DNA of 64,000 nt, from the NCBI GenBank assembly GCA_965644295.1, contig CBFFRP010000374.1:43851-107850 (forward strand). The letters are read 5' to 3'. The stretch is from Paraphysomonas bandaiensis (lineage: Eukaryota > Chrysophyceae). The notes beneath the pieces were generated by a model. It saw nothing but the letters and a program-made list of their open reading frames with translations. It was not told the DNA's origin and made no database searches. A program made the translations under genes and the position numbers. Shown piece after piece: positions 23,226-35,652 of the stretch (position 1 is the stretch's first letter; the number at the start of each line of letters is the position of its first letter).

Positions 23226-23866
23226 CTACTAGAACTTCGAAACTGAAGTATTGTATCATGACGATTCAAGATACGGAATTTGAGCAATGGTTGACATGAA
23301 CGAAATATATTATCATGTTGTTGACATGTTATACATGACAACACACACTACTGTGTATAAAATAAAAGAGTCTATCTAGTTTGATTGCAATAAACTTCTC
23401 TTAGCGATCTTACTTGTGAAAATGACCAATAGTCAATATAGTTTCAGGAACATTAGTTCATATAATGCTGTTTCCAACTACTGTATTCTTCAAGAAGCGG
23501 TCATATTTAATTACCTTAGAATACAGCTTTTAATTGCTTACAAACAAGCAAAACTAACAAACTTCCAAGTAATCTACTAGACAACTATACCTAATAACTA
23601 CATATTGCAGAATACAACCATAATATAGTGCCGCATTTCGTGCGGAACTCTGATTACAGTCACGGGTCCCTTCTACACGGAGGTCTATGATCAACCGCGA
23701 GCACAATATAAAAGTACAAACTATGTGATACATAGGCAACAAAACCTGTATAACAGTAATATCTACACCACAAGAGAATTTAAACGCAGCCTAGTTTTCA
23801 CTTTTTTGATGAGGCAAACAACTTCAGTTTGCCCATTGCAAGAATAACAGACACTAGCCTGTCATA

Positions 23867-25141
23867 TTACTGAGATGCAGACATTTTTCTTTTTTGCGTA
23901 CTATCGTCAATCAACTCTCCACATCGCTTCAGTTTCTGAATGATCTTCTGAGCAACGGTTTTCTGGAAAGCAATACGTTGTCCCTGTTCTTCTCCGAAGA
24001 ATATATGTAGACGACGATTAGATCCCACAGTTGCCATATCAAATCGAGCCCCAGGGGCCGGAAAGTATGGTGACCCATCTGTATGAAAGAGTGGTGTTTG
24101 GGAGCCAACAAGTTCAAAGTTTAACAGGAACACGACTCGTGCTGTCCAGTGTTCTGAACTAAGCTGCCTGATGTCCCTCGCAAATCCCGCCTCTATTAGC
24201 ATCGATATAAAGCTCCTCTGGTGATTGTCCGGGTGCAAATTGCAGGTAACAAGACCCTCCTCGACGGGAGAGGTGTATTCATCTCGGTCCCGCATCTGTA
24301 CTAGCAGAGCAGCCACATCCGACTCATCCGTCGATGGTACGTCATCGAGCATACTGTCCTTATGAGGAATAGATATCGCGGGAGCAGAAGAGGCTAGTAA
24401 GCTAGTTTCACTAAGTGCACCACCCAGAAGAGCAGTGTTCTGCTCCATATAGTCGTCTTTGTGATCCCGCATTTGATTTATAGAAGGAAGGATAGTCTTG
24501 GGGGAAGTTTCTTTACATTCATTTGCAACAGACCAGGCATATTGCGGCCCGCTGTAAGAAGGAATCAAAGTTGCTCCATTGCCCGTATTTGATGCAAGTA
24601 TTGAAGAGCTCGTCATATCAGAATCAAGCGGAGTTGCGCTTGAAGGTATGCAATGGTTACCGTTCATATGTGGGTCATGGGCCAGAGATGGATGTACAAG
24701 AGATGCCCGGACATCATCACGAAGTTCAGTAATAATATGTGATGCCTGTTTCATAGCTGTTGTCAGTACACCTTTACTACTTTTATATGGTCCTTGCATA
24801 GCTGAACGTAAATCATCTAAGCTAACAGACATCGGACACCATAACTCTGTAATGAGTATAACGAGAGCATTCTTAACCTGTGAAGCAGTCCATTCATCTC
24901 TAAATTTTTCTCTGGCTCGTTTACCTTCACCAATATTTTTCATTGCATCACACCATCCTAATAAAACATCACATCCTTTAGTTATTTCAGGTCTTGTAGG
25001 ACAATTTTTAGTAAATAGTGAGTTGCGTCCATTGTTGACATGATGGATTAATGCTTTAGCTTCAGGATGATCCTGAATATACACTAACACTTCCTGTGTA
25101 CGATAAGAATATCTTCTCATTAGTGTAGTGTTTGAATTCAT
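23867..25141 (-). CDS. Hypothetical protein, 424 aa
   Basis: Single exon. I do not recognise a family. Residues 1-165 are mixed helical with Trp-containing motifs (LLGWCDAMKN, FRDEWTASQVKNALV) and look globular. Residues about 165-300 are Ser/Pro/Asn-rich and probably disordered. Residues about 305-410 are again globular (HWTARVVFLLNFELVG, RRLHIFFGEEQGQRIAFQ). The tail is basic. It lacks a signal peptide and membrane segments. It is flanked on both sides by repeat debris, and its compact two-domain plan could be host or transposon-related; nothing in it resembles a known transposase core. Confidence 0.6.
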   Translation of the reverse strand: MNSNTTLMRRYSYRTQEVLVYIQDHPEAKALIHHVNNGRNSLFTKNCPTRPEITKGCDVLLGWCDAMKNIGEGKRAREKFRDEWTASQVKNALVILITELWCPMSVSLDDLRSAMQGPYKSSKGVLTTAMKQASHIITELRDDVRASLVHPSLAHDPHMNGNHCIPSSATPLDSDMTSSSILASNTGNGATLIPSYSGPQYAWSVANECKETSPKTILPSINQMRDHKDDYMEQNTALLGGALSETSLLASSAPAISIPHKDSMLDDVPSTDESDVAALLVQMRDRDEYTSPVEEGLVTCNLHPDNHQRSFISMLIEAGFARDIRQLSSEHWTARVVFLLNFELVGSQTPLFHTDGSPYFPAPGARFDMATVGSNRRLHIFFGEEQGQRIAFQKTVAQKIIQKLKRCGELIDDSTQKRKMSASQ

Positions 25142-26156
25142 GTGTTATAATGGTGTTATAAGGTATGTGATAATGCCCATGTACCAGGTTGACCATGTAC
25201 ACTACTGTGGACCTAATAATTGTAACATCCGTATATAGTATCCCACTAATAACTCAGACACTCTCTTTGATTCTGTATTCTATTAATAACATGTATATTA
25301 TACAATAGATGTATTCTATTACGAAATGAGTGTTTGCGTTTTATATATGTCGATTGAAGATACGGATGATTTGGAACTTCTCGATGGTACCAATCACGAG
25401 CAGCAGTATATATACAGGAAATCTTGAAAGATTTGGTTTCACGAAAACTGAATTTTTTTGTAGTAGGAATTCCTAGGAAGTGGAATGTACTGCATATATA
25501 CAGTAGTGAGTGTATGTGCGTACGGCGATACGGACATACTGGCTGCTTCCTGCCTGCCTGGTTGTGAGAAATCTGTCCACTATACTCCACTTTAACAGCC
25601 AAAATGAGTCTCTGACATTCACTTACTTACAATCATTATCTTTCATTGTCTCTGCTTATATGTGTTTACATTATCGTCATTATTCTCACACAGACCCCTC
25701 TAATGAATATCAGATAACAGTATCTTAAACAGACATATGTATATATATCGAGTGCTGTGCTGTACATCTTATTCAACTATACAAATTAGCTTCATGTCAA
25801 TCATTCTAACCTAAACATATTCAATTAATTCCTGACTACTTCTTATGTGCCCTGTGTGTACAGGTCATACGGTGTACGGCAGTAGAGCTACTATCGCCTC
25901 TTCACGACATATGTCTAGAATCTATACGTATGAGACTGAATTTTGAAAAGGTTTTTAGACTGACTAATATATATTGAAAAGGAGAAATCGTGTAGATTTT
26001 CTGAACCTTTGTGAATTTTGATATAGGTTGAGCGCATACTGTAGTTCCTATTATTTGAAGTCGTCTTGACCTTACTTCGTGCTGCATACTTCGATGATGC
26101 CGCATATCAATTTTCTCAGTATAGTAAAGTAGATTGAGCTACTTTTATGAGAATGG
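25142..26156. other. Intergenic, no gene seen
   Basis: Upstream flank of the hypothetical gene at 25141 on the minus strand. Short palindromic GTACA motifs occur just upstream of its start (25179-25205). No supported ORF. Confidence 0.4.
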
Positions 26157-26262
26157 TAGTAGTGAATGTCTGATTATTAGCAAAAAAATTAACTAACTAG
26201 TGCTTAAGCAACTCTGATATCCAACTATTTCGCTACAAAAGCTGCATGTGCTGAGAATGATA
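26157..26262. repeat. F1 terminal fragment
   Basis: Contains TAGTGAATGTCTGATTATTAGC, AACTAGTGCTTAAG, TCTGATATCCAACTATTT and the start of the F1 core. Internal and right-hand parts are missing, so it is a truncated copy. Confidence 0.65.
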
Positions 26263-26606
26263 GAGGATATCTCTCTGCAACTACTGAGAGGAATTATCAG
26301 CAAGGGAATTAAGCACAGAAAGGAGGGATATCGTGTTCATATAAAAATAGAAGCTTGTATATAAACAAGTTTGCACATTACGTGTGTTATGAAGGTTATG
26401 TATGTATCAGGGCAACGGAAGCTGTATTGGAAGTACATGCCATGACCCGCAACAACGTTAAAGATACGACGCTATTACAGAGGCCACTCATCAACGAAAA
26501 CAGTGTTTGAAGGATTAATCAACACAGAAAATAGTAGCTGGTGTACAAATCAATTTATGACTTTATATTAAAATGATGACAAATCAATTGTCAGTTTCTA
26601 AACATT

Positions 26607-29183
26607 CTACTTTGCCACTACTATAAATGATCTCTTATTCCGTCTACCCTGAAATCCAGAACTACGACTGTCCTCCAACGGCTCTTGTAAAAGCATCTTC
26701 AACTTTGCCTTATCTTTCTCCAATCCTTTTTTAGATGTCTTTTGTTCACGATGCTTGCCTCTGCCAGTTAATTCCGATGTGATTTCCTCATACATAGAGG
26801 CATCCACCTCCAGTCCCGCCTCTTCTGCACTCTGTTCTAACCAGCTCTTCTGTTTGCTGCCCTGAGACGCAATGAACGACTGCAAAAAAATCTTTTTAGC
26901 TAGCTTTACTCGCTCACGAAGGATGGGAGCACTGCTAAGATCCATGCGCATAATTGGGAACGATGGCATTTTCAACGCAGCGCATATTGTGGAATGATAT
27001 TTGTCGTCTTCAGGGGTCACCAGAGAGAGTGATGTGCCTTTGGCTCCAGCACGAGCTGTACGGCCTGACCGGTGAATATAAACCTAGAGACAACAGTGAT
27101 ACGTTATAATTTTTTCGTGATGTATAGGTACCTGCGGTGATCTTGCTATATCATAATGCAACACATATTGAACTCTCGGCAGATCCAGCCCTCTTGCAGC
27201 AACATCAGTCGCTACCAATGCCCCTATTGGAGAGGAGTTAAATCCCTCCAGAGCCTTGATACGCTGCTTCTGCTGCAGTTGCGAGTGAATCGTACGGCAA
27301 TTTATCTGCAAGGCGCGTAGCAGACCATCCACTCTTCTGGCGGTCTTGATGCTGTTCACGAAGATGAGGGTTCGACCCATGTGCTGCGCCATGTATATTA
27401 GTGCAGGGTTGTAAAGGGTGTGCATATGTAAGTAATTATGTGTATGATGGGTAAATACCTTTAGCAGGAAATGATAGGCGATGACGTCCTTGTCTTCCAC
27501 TGGTAGGCGTACTTCATACTGACTGAGACCCGCCGGCAAAACCAGGGGACCTGCACTTTCATTGTCCCCTCCGCAATCCTTCTCATCTTGCTCTTCAGTT
27601 CTCTTACGCTTCTTATCTTTCTTACTCGACACAGCATCTCGACTCTCATCACCTGTATTGGGATCCTTTTTCGAAGTGGTAACAACCGTTTCATCCTTGA
27701 CACCAACAGCTTCAAGCAGCTGTCGCAAATGCTCTGGGATTCCAAGAGATCTTAGGTACGCAACACGCTTCTTATCACACAGAGAGTGTTCGAGCTTGTT
27801 CTGCTTCCTTCCCCGTTTCGACTCCTTCGATGCTTCCCCAACGCCCATAGCGGTAGCTGAAAAGAGCAGTGTTTGCCGTCCACAATGCACGTATGCCTCA
27901 CTTACGCGCAGAGCGGGGTTACTCTCTTCTAAGTCCATATCTTGTGTAGTACTTAGATCTTCTTCTTCCTCCTCTTCAATCTCGTCGATAGGGACCGGGG
28001 GATGTGACTCCCGTGCGGCTTCGATATCCGCTTCTGAGGGCATCTCGTCAAACACAACTGGGTCTGCGTCCATGTCAAATTCTTCCACTTCCTCGTCATC
28101 TTCATCCTCACCCTTCGTCCTTGACACCTTCGGAGCTACTTCGTCATCCTCATCAAAGTCCATCCCAATTTTCGCTAACCTATTCACTTCTACCGGGTTT
28201 CGACCGGAGGAAGCGATCTTTTCGTGCTCCCGTATGCGAGAGAATATCTTATACAATTCGGGAAAGTGTCCATCTTCCACCATCCGATCGGCCTCATCTA
28301 TAACCAAGTATCGAAGCAAAGACAAATCTTGCAAAGAGGGAACAGATGAGTCATTGAGTAGGTCACAGAGACGACCAGGAGTTCCAACTATAATGTGGAT
28401 AGGCTTCCCGGAGGAGCTAAGCTGTCTACGTTGCTTGTGTTCAGACATACCTCCAATTACATTAACTACCTCAACACGACGGAGAGAATAAAACCGTCTT
28501 GTAACATCGTTAAGAACAGTGGTGATCTGCATGGCCAACTCTCGGGTGGGTGCCAGAATTAGTGCAAAGGGGGAATGGGTATTACCATACACATCCCACT
28601 CGTGAAGCAGAGTGTGTAAAATGGGTAAACCAAAAGCAAGAGTCTTACCCGACCCTGTCTCTGCAACACCAACAACATCACAACCATCCTGGAGAATTAA
28701 AGGAATACTGCTGGTCTGAATAGGAGTAGGGCACTGAAAATTCATATCCCGAAGAGCCTGGGTCAGAAGGTCATGCAAGACAACAGAGCTGTTCCACGGA
28801 CTGTTGGTATTCGAAACCACCTCCACAGACTTTTCAACTATATCTTTTTCTGTTGGTTTTGTATCTCCTGATTTCTGTTTATTTCTTTTGTCCTTTTTCT
28901 TCTCTTTGTTATCTTTCTTCTTCTTCTTTCCTTCTTTTTTATTCTCATTATCAGGAATAGATTCCGTTATATCATTATCATCAGATTCAGTTACAGGAGT
29001 AACAGATAGAGGAGTTGATTTTGTAGCATTTAATACTTTATTATATTCTTTTCCATCTATTTCCTCTAATCCAAAGAAAAACGCATCCTCACTGAACTCT
29101 CCTAATTGCTCTGTCTCTGTATTCACCTGCTTCCAGGGGAGGATATCCCATACTTTCTTACTCCTCAAACGCTTACGTGGCAT
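26607..29183 (-). CDS. DEAD-box RNA helicase, Mak5/DDX24-type (60S ribosome biogenesis)
   Basis: Three phase-0 exons (29183-27459, 27383-27132, 27083-26607) join to 817 aa. The N-terminus has a Lys-rich disordered block. Helicase motifs in order: Q motif PTPIQTSSIPLI, motif I AETGSGKT, PTRELAMQI, GTPGRL, motif II VIDEADRM, motif III FSATAM, motif IV RTLIFVNS, ATDVAARGLD, and motif VI HRSGRTARA, the last created by joining exons 2 and 3. A long acidic insert between motifs II and III, and the segment KDVIAYHFLLK|HMGRTLIF across intron 1, fit Mak5/DDX24. Family role: nucleolar ATP-dependent remodelling of pre-60S particles. It shares a 435-bp divergent spacer with the HD protein gene. Confidence 0.92.
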
Positions 29184-29618
29184 AGTATTAGATTCCGTGG
29201 GATATGGAGATTATTGTATGGTTTGAAGGGGTTGAATGGCGTGAATAATGCGCCCATTCATCGGCCAGTTTATATACACACCCACTGCATAGAAAGAGAG
29301 GGAATACATTAAGAAATACGGTGTGAAATACAGTGACATATATCAGAACCATTGAAAGTGTATACAATGAACCAATCAGATGTACTCATATATCAAGTAC
29401 AATCTCTACTGTATTACACTGAAGTGGTATTTCAGTAGTCGATTGTTCTGTACTGCTGGGTGTGTATATGATCATGTACAGCAGTATACGATCGTAGTAT
29501 GTATATGCATAGTCATATCATGTACGTCTGTATGATCATACAAGTGTCTAAGTACATCTCTCTACTTATATATCAACACACATCCTCATTATATCTTAAC
29601 ATCCCTCAAATATCACAC
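29184..29618. promoter_or_regulatory. Divergent promoter region (helicase / HD protein) with motif ATGTACAGCAGTAT
   Basis: The 14-mer ATGTACAGCAGTAT lies at 29474-29487, ending 132 bp before the HD protein ATG. The same 14-mer ends 136 bp before the VWA gene ATG. A perfect palindrome GTATGATCATAC follows. Just upstream of both ATGs are similar CATCTCT...ATATCAA-ACACAT strings. The role is inferred from position only. Confidence 0.5.
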
Positions 29619-30427
29619 ATGAGTAACATGGATACTACCTCATATTGTCAGTCTCACTGGAAGATTACATGTCAACAAATAGGACTCTCATTAGATCTAA
29701 TCAACAAATGGTGGTCTCGTTTATTAACTGAATTTAATCGACCAGGACGACACTATCATACCTTACAACACATACAAGAGCTCATGGAATTAACTATAAG
29801 ATTCTCTCATATGATAACAGATAGAGTGTCTATAGTTATGGCGATATATTTTCATGATGTTATATATGACCCTCAGAGTAACTGTAATGAGGACAGAAGC
29901 ATATCTTTCTTTCATTCATTTGTAAATGACTGTAATTCTACACAATTGAATCAGTGTTCTGAGACTGTCGTATCGATGATAGAGATGACTAAAACTCACG
30001 AAGTTGATTTGCGAGATTGTTTTGATAAACTCCTCTTTAGAGATTTCGATATGGCTATACTTGGGAGTAGCAGCGTGCGTTATGAAGAGTATGCTCTACA
30101 GGTATTACTCTGTATAGTGTCTTGCATTGTGCTGATGGTTTACAGGTACGAGAGGAATATAGTCATGTTCCTCTGGAGATTTATTGTAGCCGCCGTGCAG
30201 ACTTTCTTCGTCATTGCGCTATTGGCACGAAACCCATATTCGTAACAGAGGTGATGCGTCAATCATTTGAGGAACAGGCAAAAGCGAACCTTATATATGA
30301 GTGTTCCTTTCTGGATAGGGGAATGCTACCGGGGGGAGAAATTTTACACACAAAGATGATTCCGTGGGGATTAATATTCCCATTTATACCACTGATAGCA
30401 GTCCTCTACCTACGTCATAAAACTTAG
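29619..30427 (+). CDS. HD-superfamily metal-dependent phosphohydrolase
   Basis: Two exons (29619-30101, 30146-30427) join to 254 aa; the 44-nt intron is GTATTACT...TTTACAG. The N-terminus shows RHYHTLQHIQELM and the HD pair in AIYFHDVIYDP, typical of the small predicted HD phosphohydrolases of bacteria and eukaryotes. After the splice, VREEYSHVP and the C-terminal EQAKANLIYE complete the family pattern. Substrate is unknown; the family is usually assigned to nucleotide-type substrates by homology only. Unusual for the family is a hydrophobic C-terminal tail (WGLIFPFIPLIAVLYLRHKT) that could be a tail anchor. The ATG at 29619 is chosen because the upstream in-frame extension is low-complexity leader sequence. 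Confidence 0.85.
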
Positions 30428-31394
30428 AGTACACGTTTTATTGTGTTGTTTGTGACGAACGTGCAAATAATTGAGGCATAGTTGCGCTATCACTAGCAAA
30501 GAGCAGATTACTTTTGCTGTACAATTGTGGGGTATGATAAAAATATACTGTGTACATGTCATTGAAATACGAAATTCTCCTCGTTTTATAGTTATTTTCT
30601 GCAGAAATCTAGCATGAACTTAATATTTACTATCTGGAACTTATAAAAAATGAATAAATATAGCGCTAAGTATTTCATCTAGCATAATTATCTGCTTTCT
30701 GTGATGTTAAATCAAACGTCAACATGTAATTTTAAGTATTACTGTTTGCTCACATATAATAGTATGCTATAACCAATTCTCTGCGACAGCTGTAGCATTA
30801 TTGTTTTGTATTGAACAACAAGTAATTCAGCATAATTGATTGTACATGATTCAGACCTGAGCGCTGCCATCTGTCATCTGTGAGTTTCAAATTCGTTTCC
30901 ACATCTCATCAATTCCTGAATATCAACATTAGATAGAATTAACTTAAATAGCTTAACGTTCAATTCACTAAACTATCAAATACTAAAATTGTACTAAACA
31001 GATCTTCTATCTTATTTATCATTTATTGACATTCACTACATTTATATTCACTCTTCTACTATTGGCAGGTTTTTGATAGACAATAGACACGATCTTATAC
31101 AGGCAATACATTTCATTTTTTCTAACATAATTCATCATTGTACCATTAATACTAACACATACACTACAATTTTTAACTACTGTATTTGGTAAACTATCTT
31201 AAAATACAGCTTTTATTGGCGTTTATCTTAAAAATACAAATAATCAAAACTCAACACTGAGTAGCATCGCTACACATCATATGCAAATAACATATAGTAT
31301 AGCAATGCAGTAAATCCAAACCTATTGATCACGAATATCTTGATGCTGCTTTATGTGCATACAGCATACTCTATACTGTATACTACACTTCGTA
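30428..31394. other. Intergenic, no gene seen
   Basis: AT-rich. The string AACTACTGTATT...AAAATACAGCTTTTA at about 31175-31215 has a relative at about 23478-23535, so a short dispersed repeat is present. No ORF of note. Confidence 0.4.
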
Positions 31395-31680
31395 TATACT
31401 TGAAAGTCTTATTACTAGCAACAGACGTCGAGAATCAGCACCAGATACGTAACTAGATAAAAACTAGTTCCGCTGGAGAGACTTCTACCTGTAACTAACT
31501 AATTCTCATATCCTACTATATAACGTTACGAAAGCTGCTTATGCGTCGCCGCAAGCACCAAGGTGCAACCACTTCCGTTCTTGTATATGAGGGAGAAGAT
31601 CTCTATGAACGTGAGTTCGGAAAGTGCAGATGGGGTTAGTCAGGGGGCGTCCCTTGGGGCAGGGCTCTGCACTCTGCAGG
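31395..31680. repeat. F1 terminal fragment with the same 3' extension as at 22.5 kb
   Basis: Begins AAAGTCTTATTACTAGCAAC and proceeds to ATATCCTACTATATAACG and GCGTCGCCGCAAGCACCAAG. The left sequence (CTAGATAAAAACTAGT...CTACCTGTAACTAA) matches the right end of the copy at 63.1-63.25 kb rather than copies A or B, so there are at least two terminal variants. After the core it continues into GTTAGTCAGGGGGCG, shared with 22.55 kb. Confidence 0.6.
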
Positions 31681-32138
31681 ACTTTGTGTAGGCACAGGAT
31701 TCTCAATTAGTGAGTCTAGCGTGTTCCTAGCCTGAGGCACATGGGCGCGGGCGTGGATTGGGGCTCTGGTGTCTTTGGACTTCCTATGTGTGGTTGTATA
31801 TGCTTTTTGATAATAATTGCAGCTATAGCTAATTTACTACAACCTGCTTATGCAACCCTGTTTGATACACTTACTCTAAGCGTGAATTTAAGAAATACTG
31901 TTTCTCTCTGGAATGAAGAAACTCAATCCGACTGCTGGCGTAAATTGTAAATAAACGATATAATAACAGCGATAGTATTTGTCTATAGCTCAAATTAAGA
32001 TAGAACTAGACTGCAGTTTACACATTTGTACCGGAAATAAATCGAAGCACTGATATGGCCAGTAGTCATTCGTACAATAATGAATAACAAATAATTGAGA
32101 TATAATATGGAATGATCGGTTATAATATTAGTTGAAAA

Positions 32139-33752
<1,614 letters not shown>

Positions 33753-33838
33753 TGGGGGCAGGTAATTGTTGCAGTGATCGACTTAAACTGTGACCGTCTT
33801 CATAGTAAATTAGTGGCAGTACGGCAGTACATATCTGT

Positions 33839-34212
33839 ACATACATACATACATACATACATACATACATACATACATACATACATACATACATACATAC
33901 ATACATACATACATACATACATACATACATACATACATACATACATACATACATACATACATACATACATACATACATACATACATACATACATACATAC
34001 ATACATACATACATACATACATACATACATACATACATACATACATACATACATACATACATACATACATACATACATACATACATACATACATACATAC
34101 ATACATACATACATACATACATACATACATACATACATACATACATACATACATACATACATACATACATACATACATACATACATACATACATACATAC
34201 ATACATACATAC
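33839..34212. repeat. Perfect ACAT tetranucleotide microsatellite, about 93 units
   Basis: An uninterrupted ACAT array of about 374 bp. Because a 4-bp unit without stop codons leaves all frames of both strands open, it creates long false ORFs (HTYI or YVCM repeats); none is a gene. It lies directly upstream of the PheRS start codon. Confidence 0.97.
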
Positions 34213-34493
34213 ACAACATAGAGGCACGACAAGCCAATCATATCGACGAGAAGTATACAGAAAGGTATGCACTGTTACATGAATCGTTCTTATAAAAGCA
34301 AAAAGGAAGAAGATCGTTGTGTTGTTTTACCTTGTAAAGCGTGTGAAATCGGACATGCTGCTAGCAGTGGCACACCCTTGAGTACTAGAGTGAAGTAGCC
34401 AACATGTGGGGACATAAACCAGCTCGATAGGGTGTTACGGTACGACGAAGGACCGGGACTTTGTGCAATGCATAGGTGATGAATTTCAAGTTA

Positions 34494-34762
34494 CAGGATA
34501 TATTGATGCTGCGTTTGCATGGTGTGGAAATCGTTATTTCAGGAAGAAAGCCTAAGATTCTCAAGCGCCCGGTTGCCCCTGCCTCTTCTTCTGTGTTCTA
34601 TATACTTCTGTGTTCGATATGATTGCCTTGTCGCTTTGCACTTTTATATACATGCCTAAACACGATCGATCCTCGCAATCTTCGTGCTTAAACTTTCTTC
34701 CTGAGCCAGCGATTTCCATGCCATTCCATTGTGGTATGCAAACGCAACGTCAATATATCCTG
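34494..34762. repeat. Inverted pair of decayed coding-like segments
   Basis: 34494-34553 (CAGGATATATTGATGCTGCG to AGGAAGAAAG) matches the reverse complement of 34687-34762 with substitutions and an 11-nt gap. Both arms read as related peptides: GYIDAAFAWCGNRYFRKKA (plus strand; upstream TKDRDFVQCIGDEFQ) and GYIDVAFAYHNGMAWKSLAQ (minus). The two are therefore old, independently decayed copies of one coding sequence in opposite orientation. The source protein is not recognised. Confidence 0.55.
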
Positions 34763-35652
34763 CAAGTGGCATTCACTCCTTATAGGGTTTGGGTCGCACC
34801 ATGCTTATCAGAATATTGTGTGCCTCATACCATACATGCATCATTCAATCTGTTGCTCTAGCAGTGGTTAAGCGTATTGTATATAATGTGATGATGCTAA
34901 TTAAGTCAATAAGAAGCCTTTCGTGCGACTACAACTGTTCACATTCATCATCACATTTCAACACCTCGCAGCTACTATTCCCTCAATATCCTTCTGCGGT
35001 GGGAGTACATTTGTTGTAGCTATTATATATAGCAATTGGGGGGTTATTGTTTTGAGTTGATCTTTTGCAATAGCTATAGCATGGAATGAATTGAGATCGT
35101 ATCGGCAGTCAGCATCTTATTTTTCGGAAATATATTGAATCAAAATTTCTCTATATTACTAACATACAACTACGGCTGTAATACAGATAATTGTTGTCTC
35201 AATATACGAGGCATCTTTGAACAAAAATATACAAAGGATGCCGATACGATATTAATTATCAGCTTTTGATAGTTGGCTTCACTGTGGTTTCTCTATTATA
35301 GTTTAATTAGTGAATTTACATACATATGACAGTCAACATCATAATTAAGATAGAAGTGAGTTTCTGTTGAAACGAATATTGAAGTCGAATGTTTATATTT
35401 GCCCCGTGCTAATATGTGCGCTCTGTTGAGCCCAATTCAGATTAAAATAAAGCTTTTTGGGGACAATATGGGGATAATTTAAATCTACAGATGGATCAAT
35501 TATCACTGCACCTATTCCAAACTCCAAACGTTATTGTCGTCACAAACTTGGATAACGAAATGTCATTCTAGCAATTATTTATAGTGAAAGTGTCAAGCAT
35601 CGACATAACACTTACGTGTTTTTGGTCTAAATTAATACATAACTAGGACTGG
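34763..35652. other. Intergenic, no gene seen
   Basis: A short inverted pair ATCGTATCGGC (about 35097) and GCCGATACGAT (about 35240) is present. Otherwise AT-rich without supported genes; includes the 3' flank of the CMPK2-like gene. Confidence 0.35.

Noticed and set aside
27562-28491. 309-codon plus-strand ORF, Ser-rich
   Set aside because: Exact antisense shadow of the acidic/helicase coding region on the minus strand; composition mirrors Asp/Glu codons.
31741-31950. 69-codon plus-strand ORF with hydrophobic stretch
   Set aside because: Lies in repeat-derived DNA; no homology-like motif, no splice partner.
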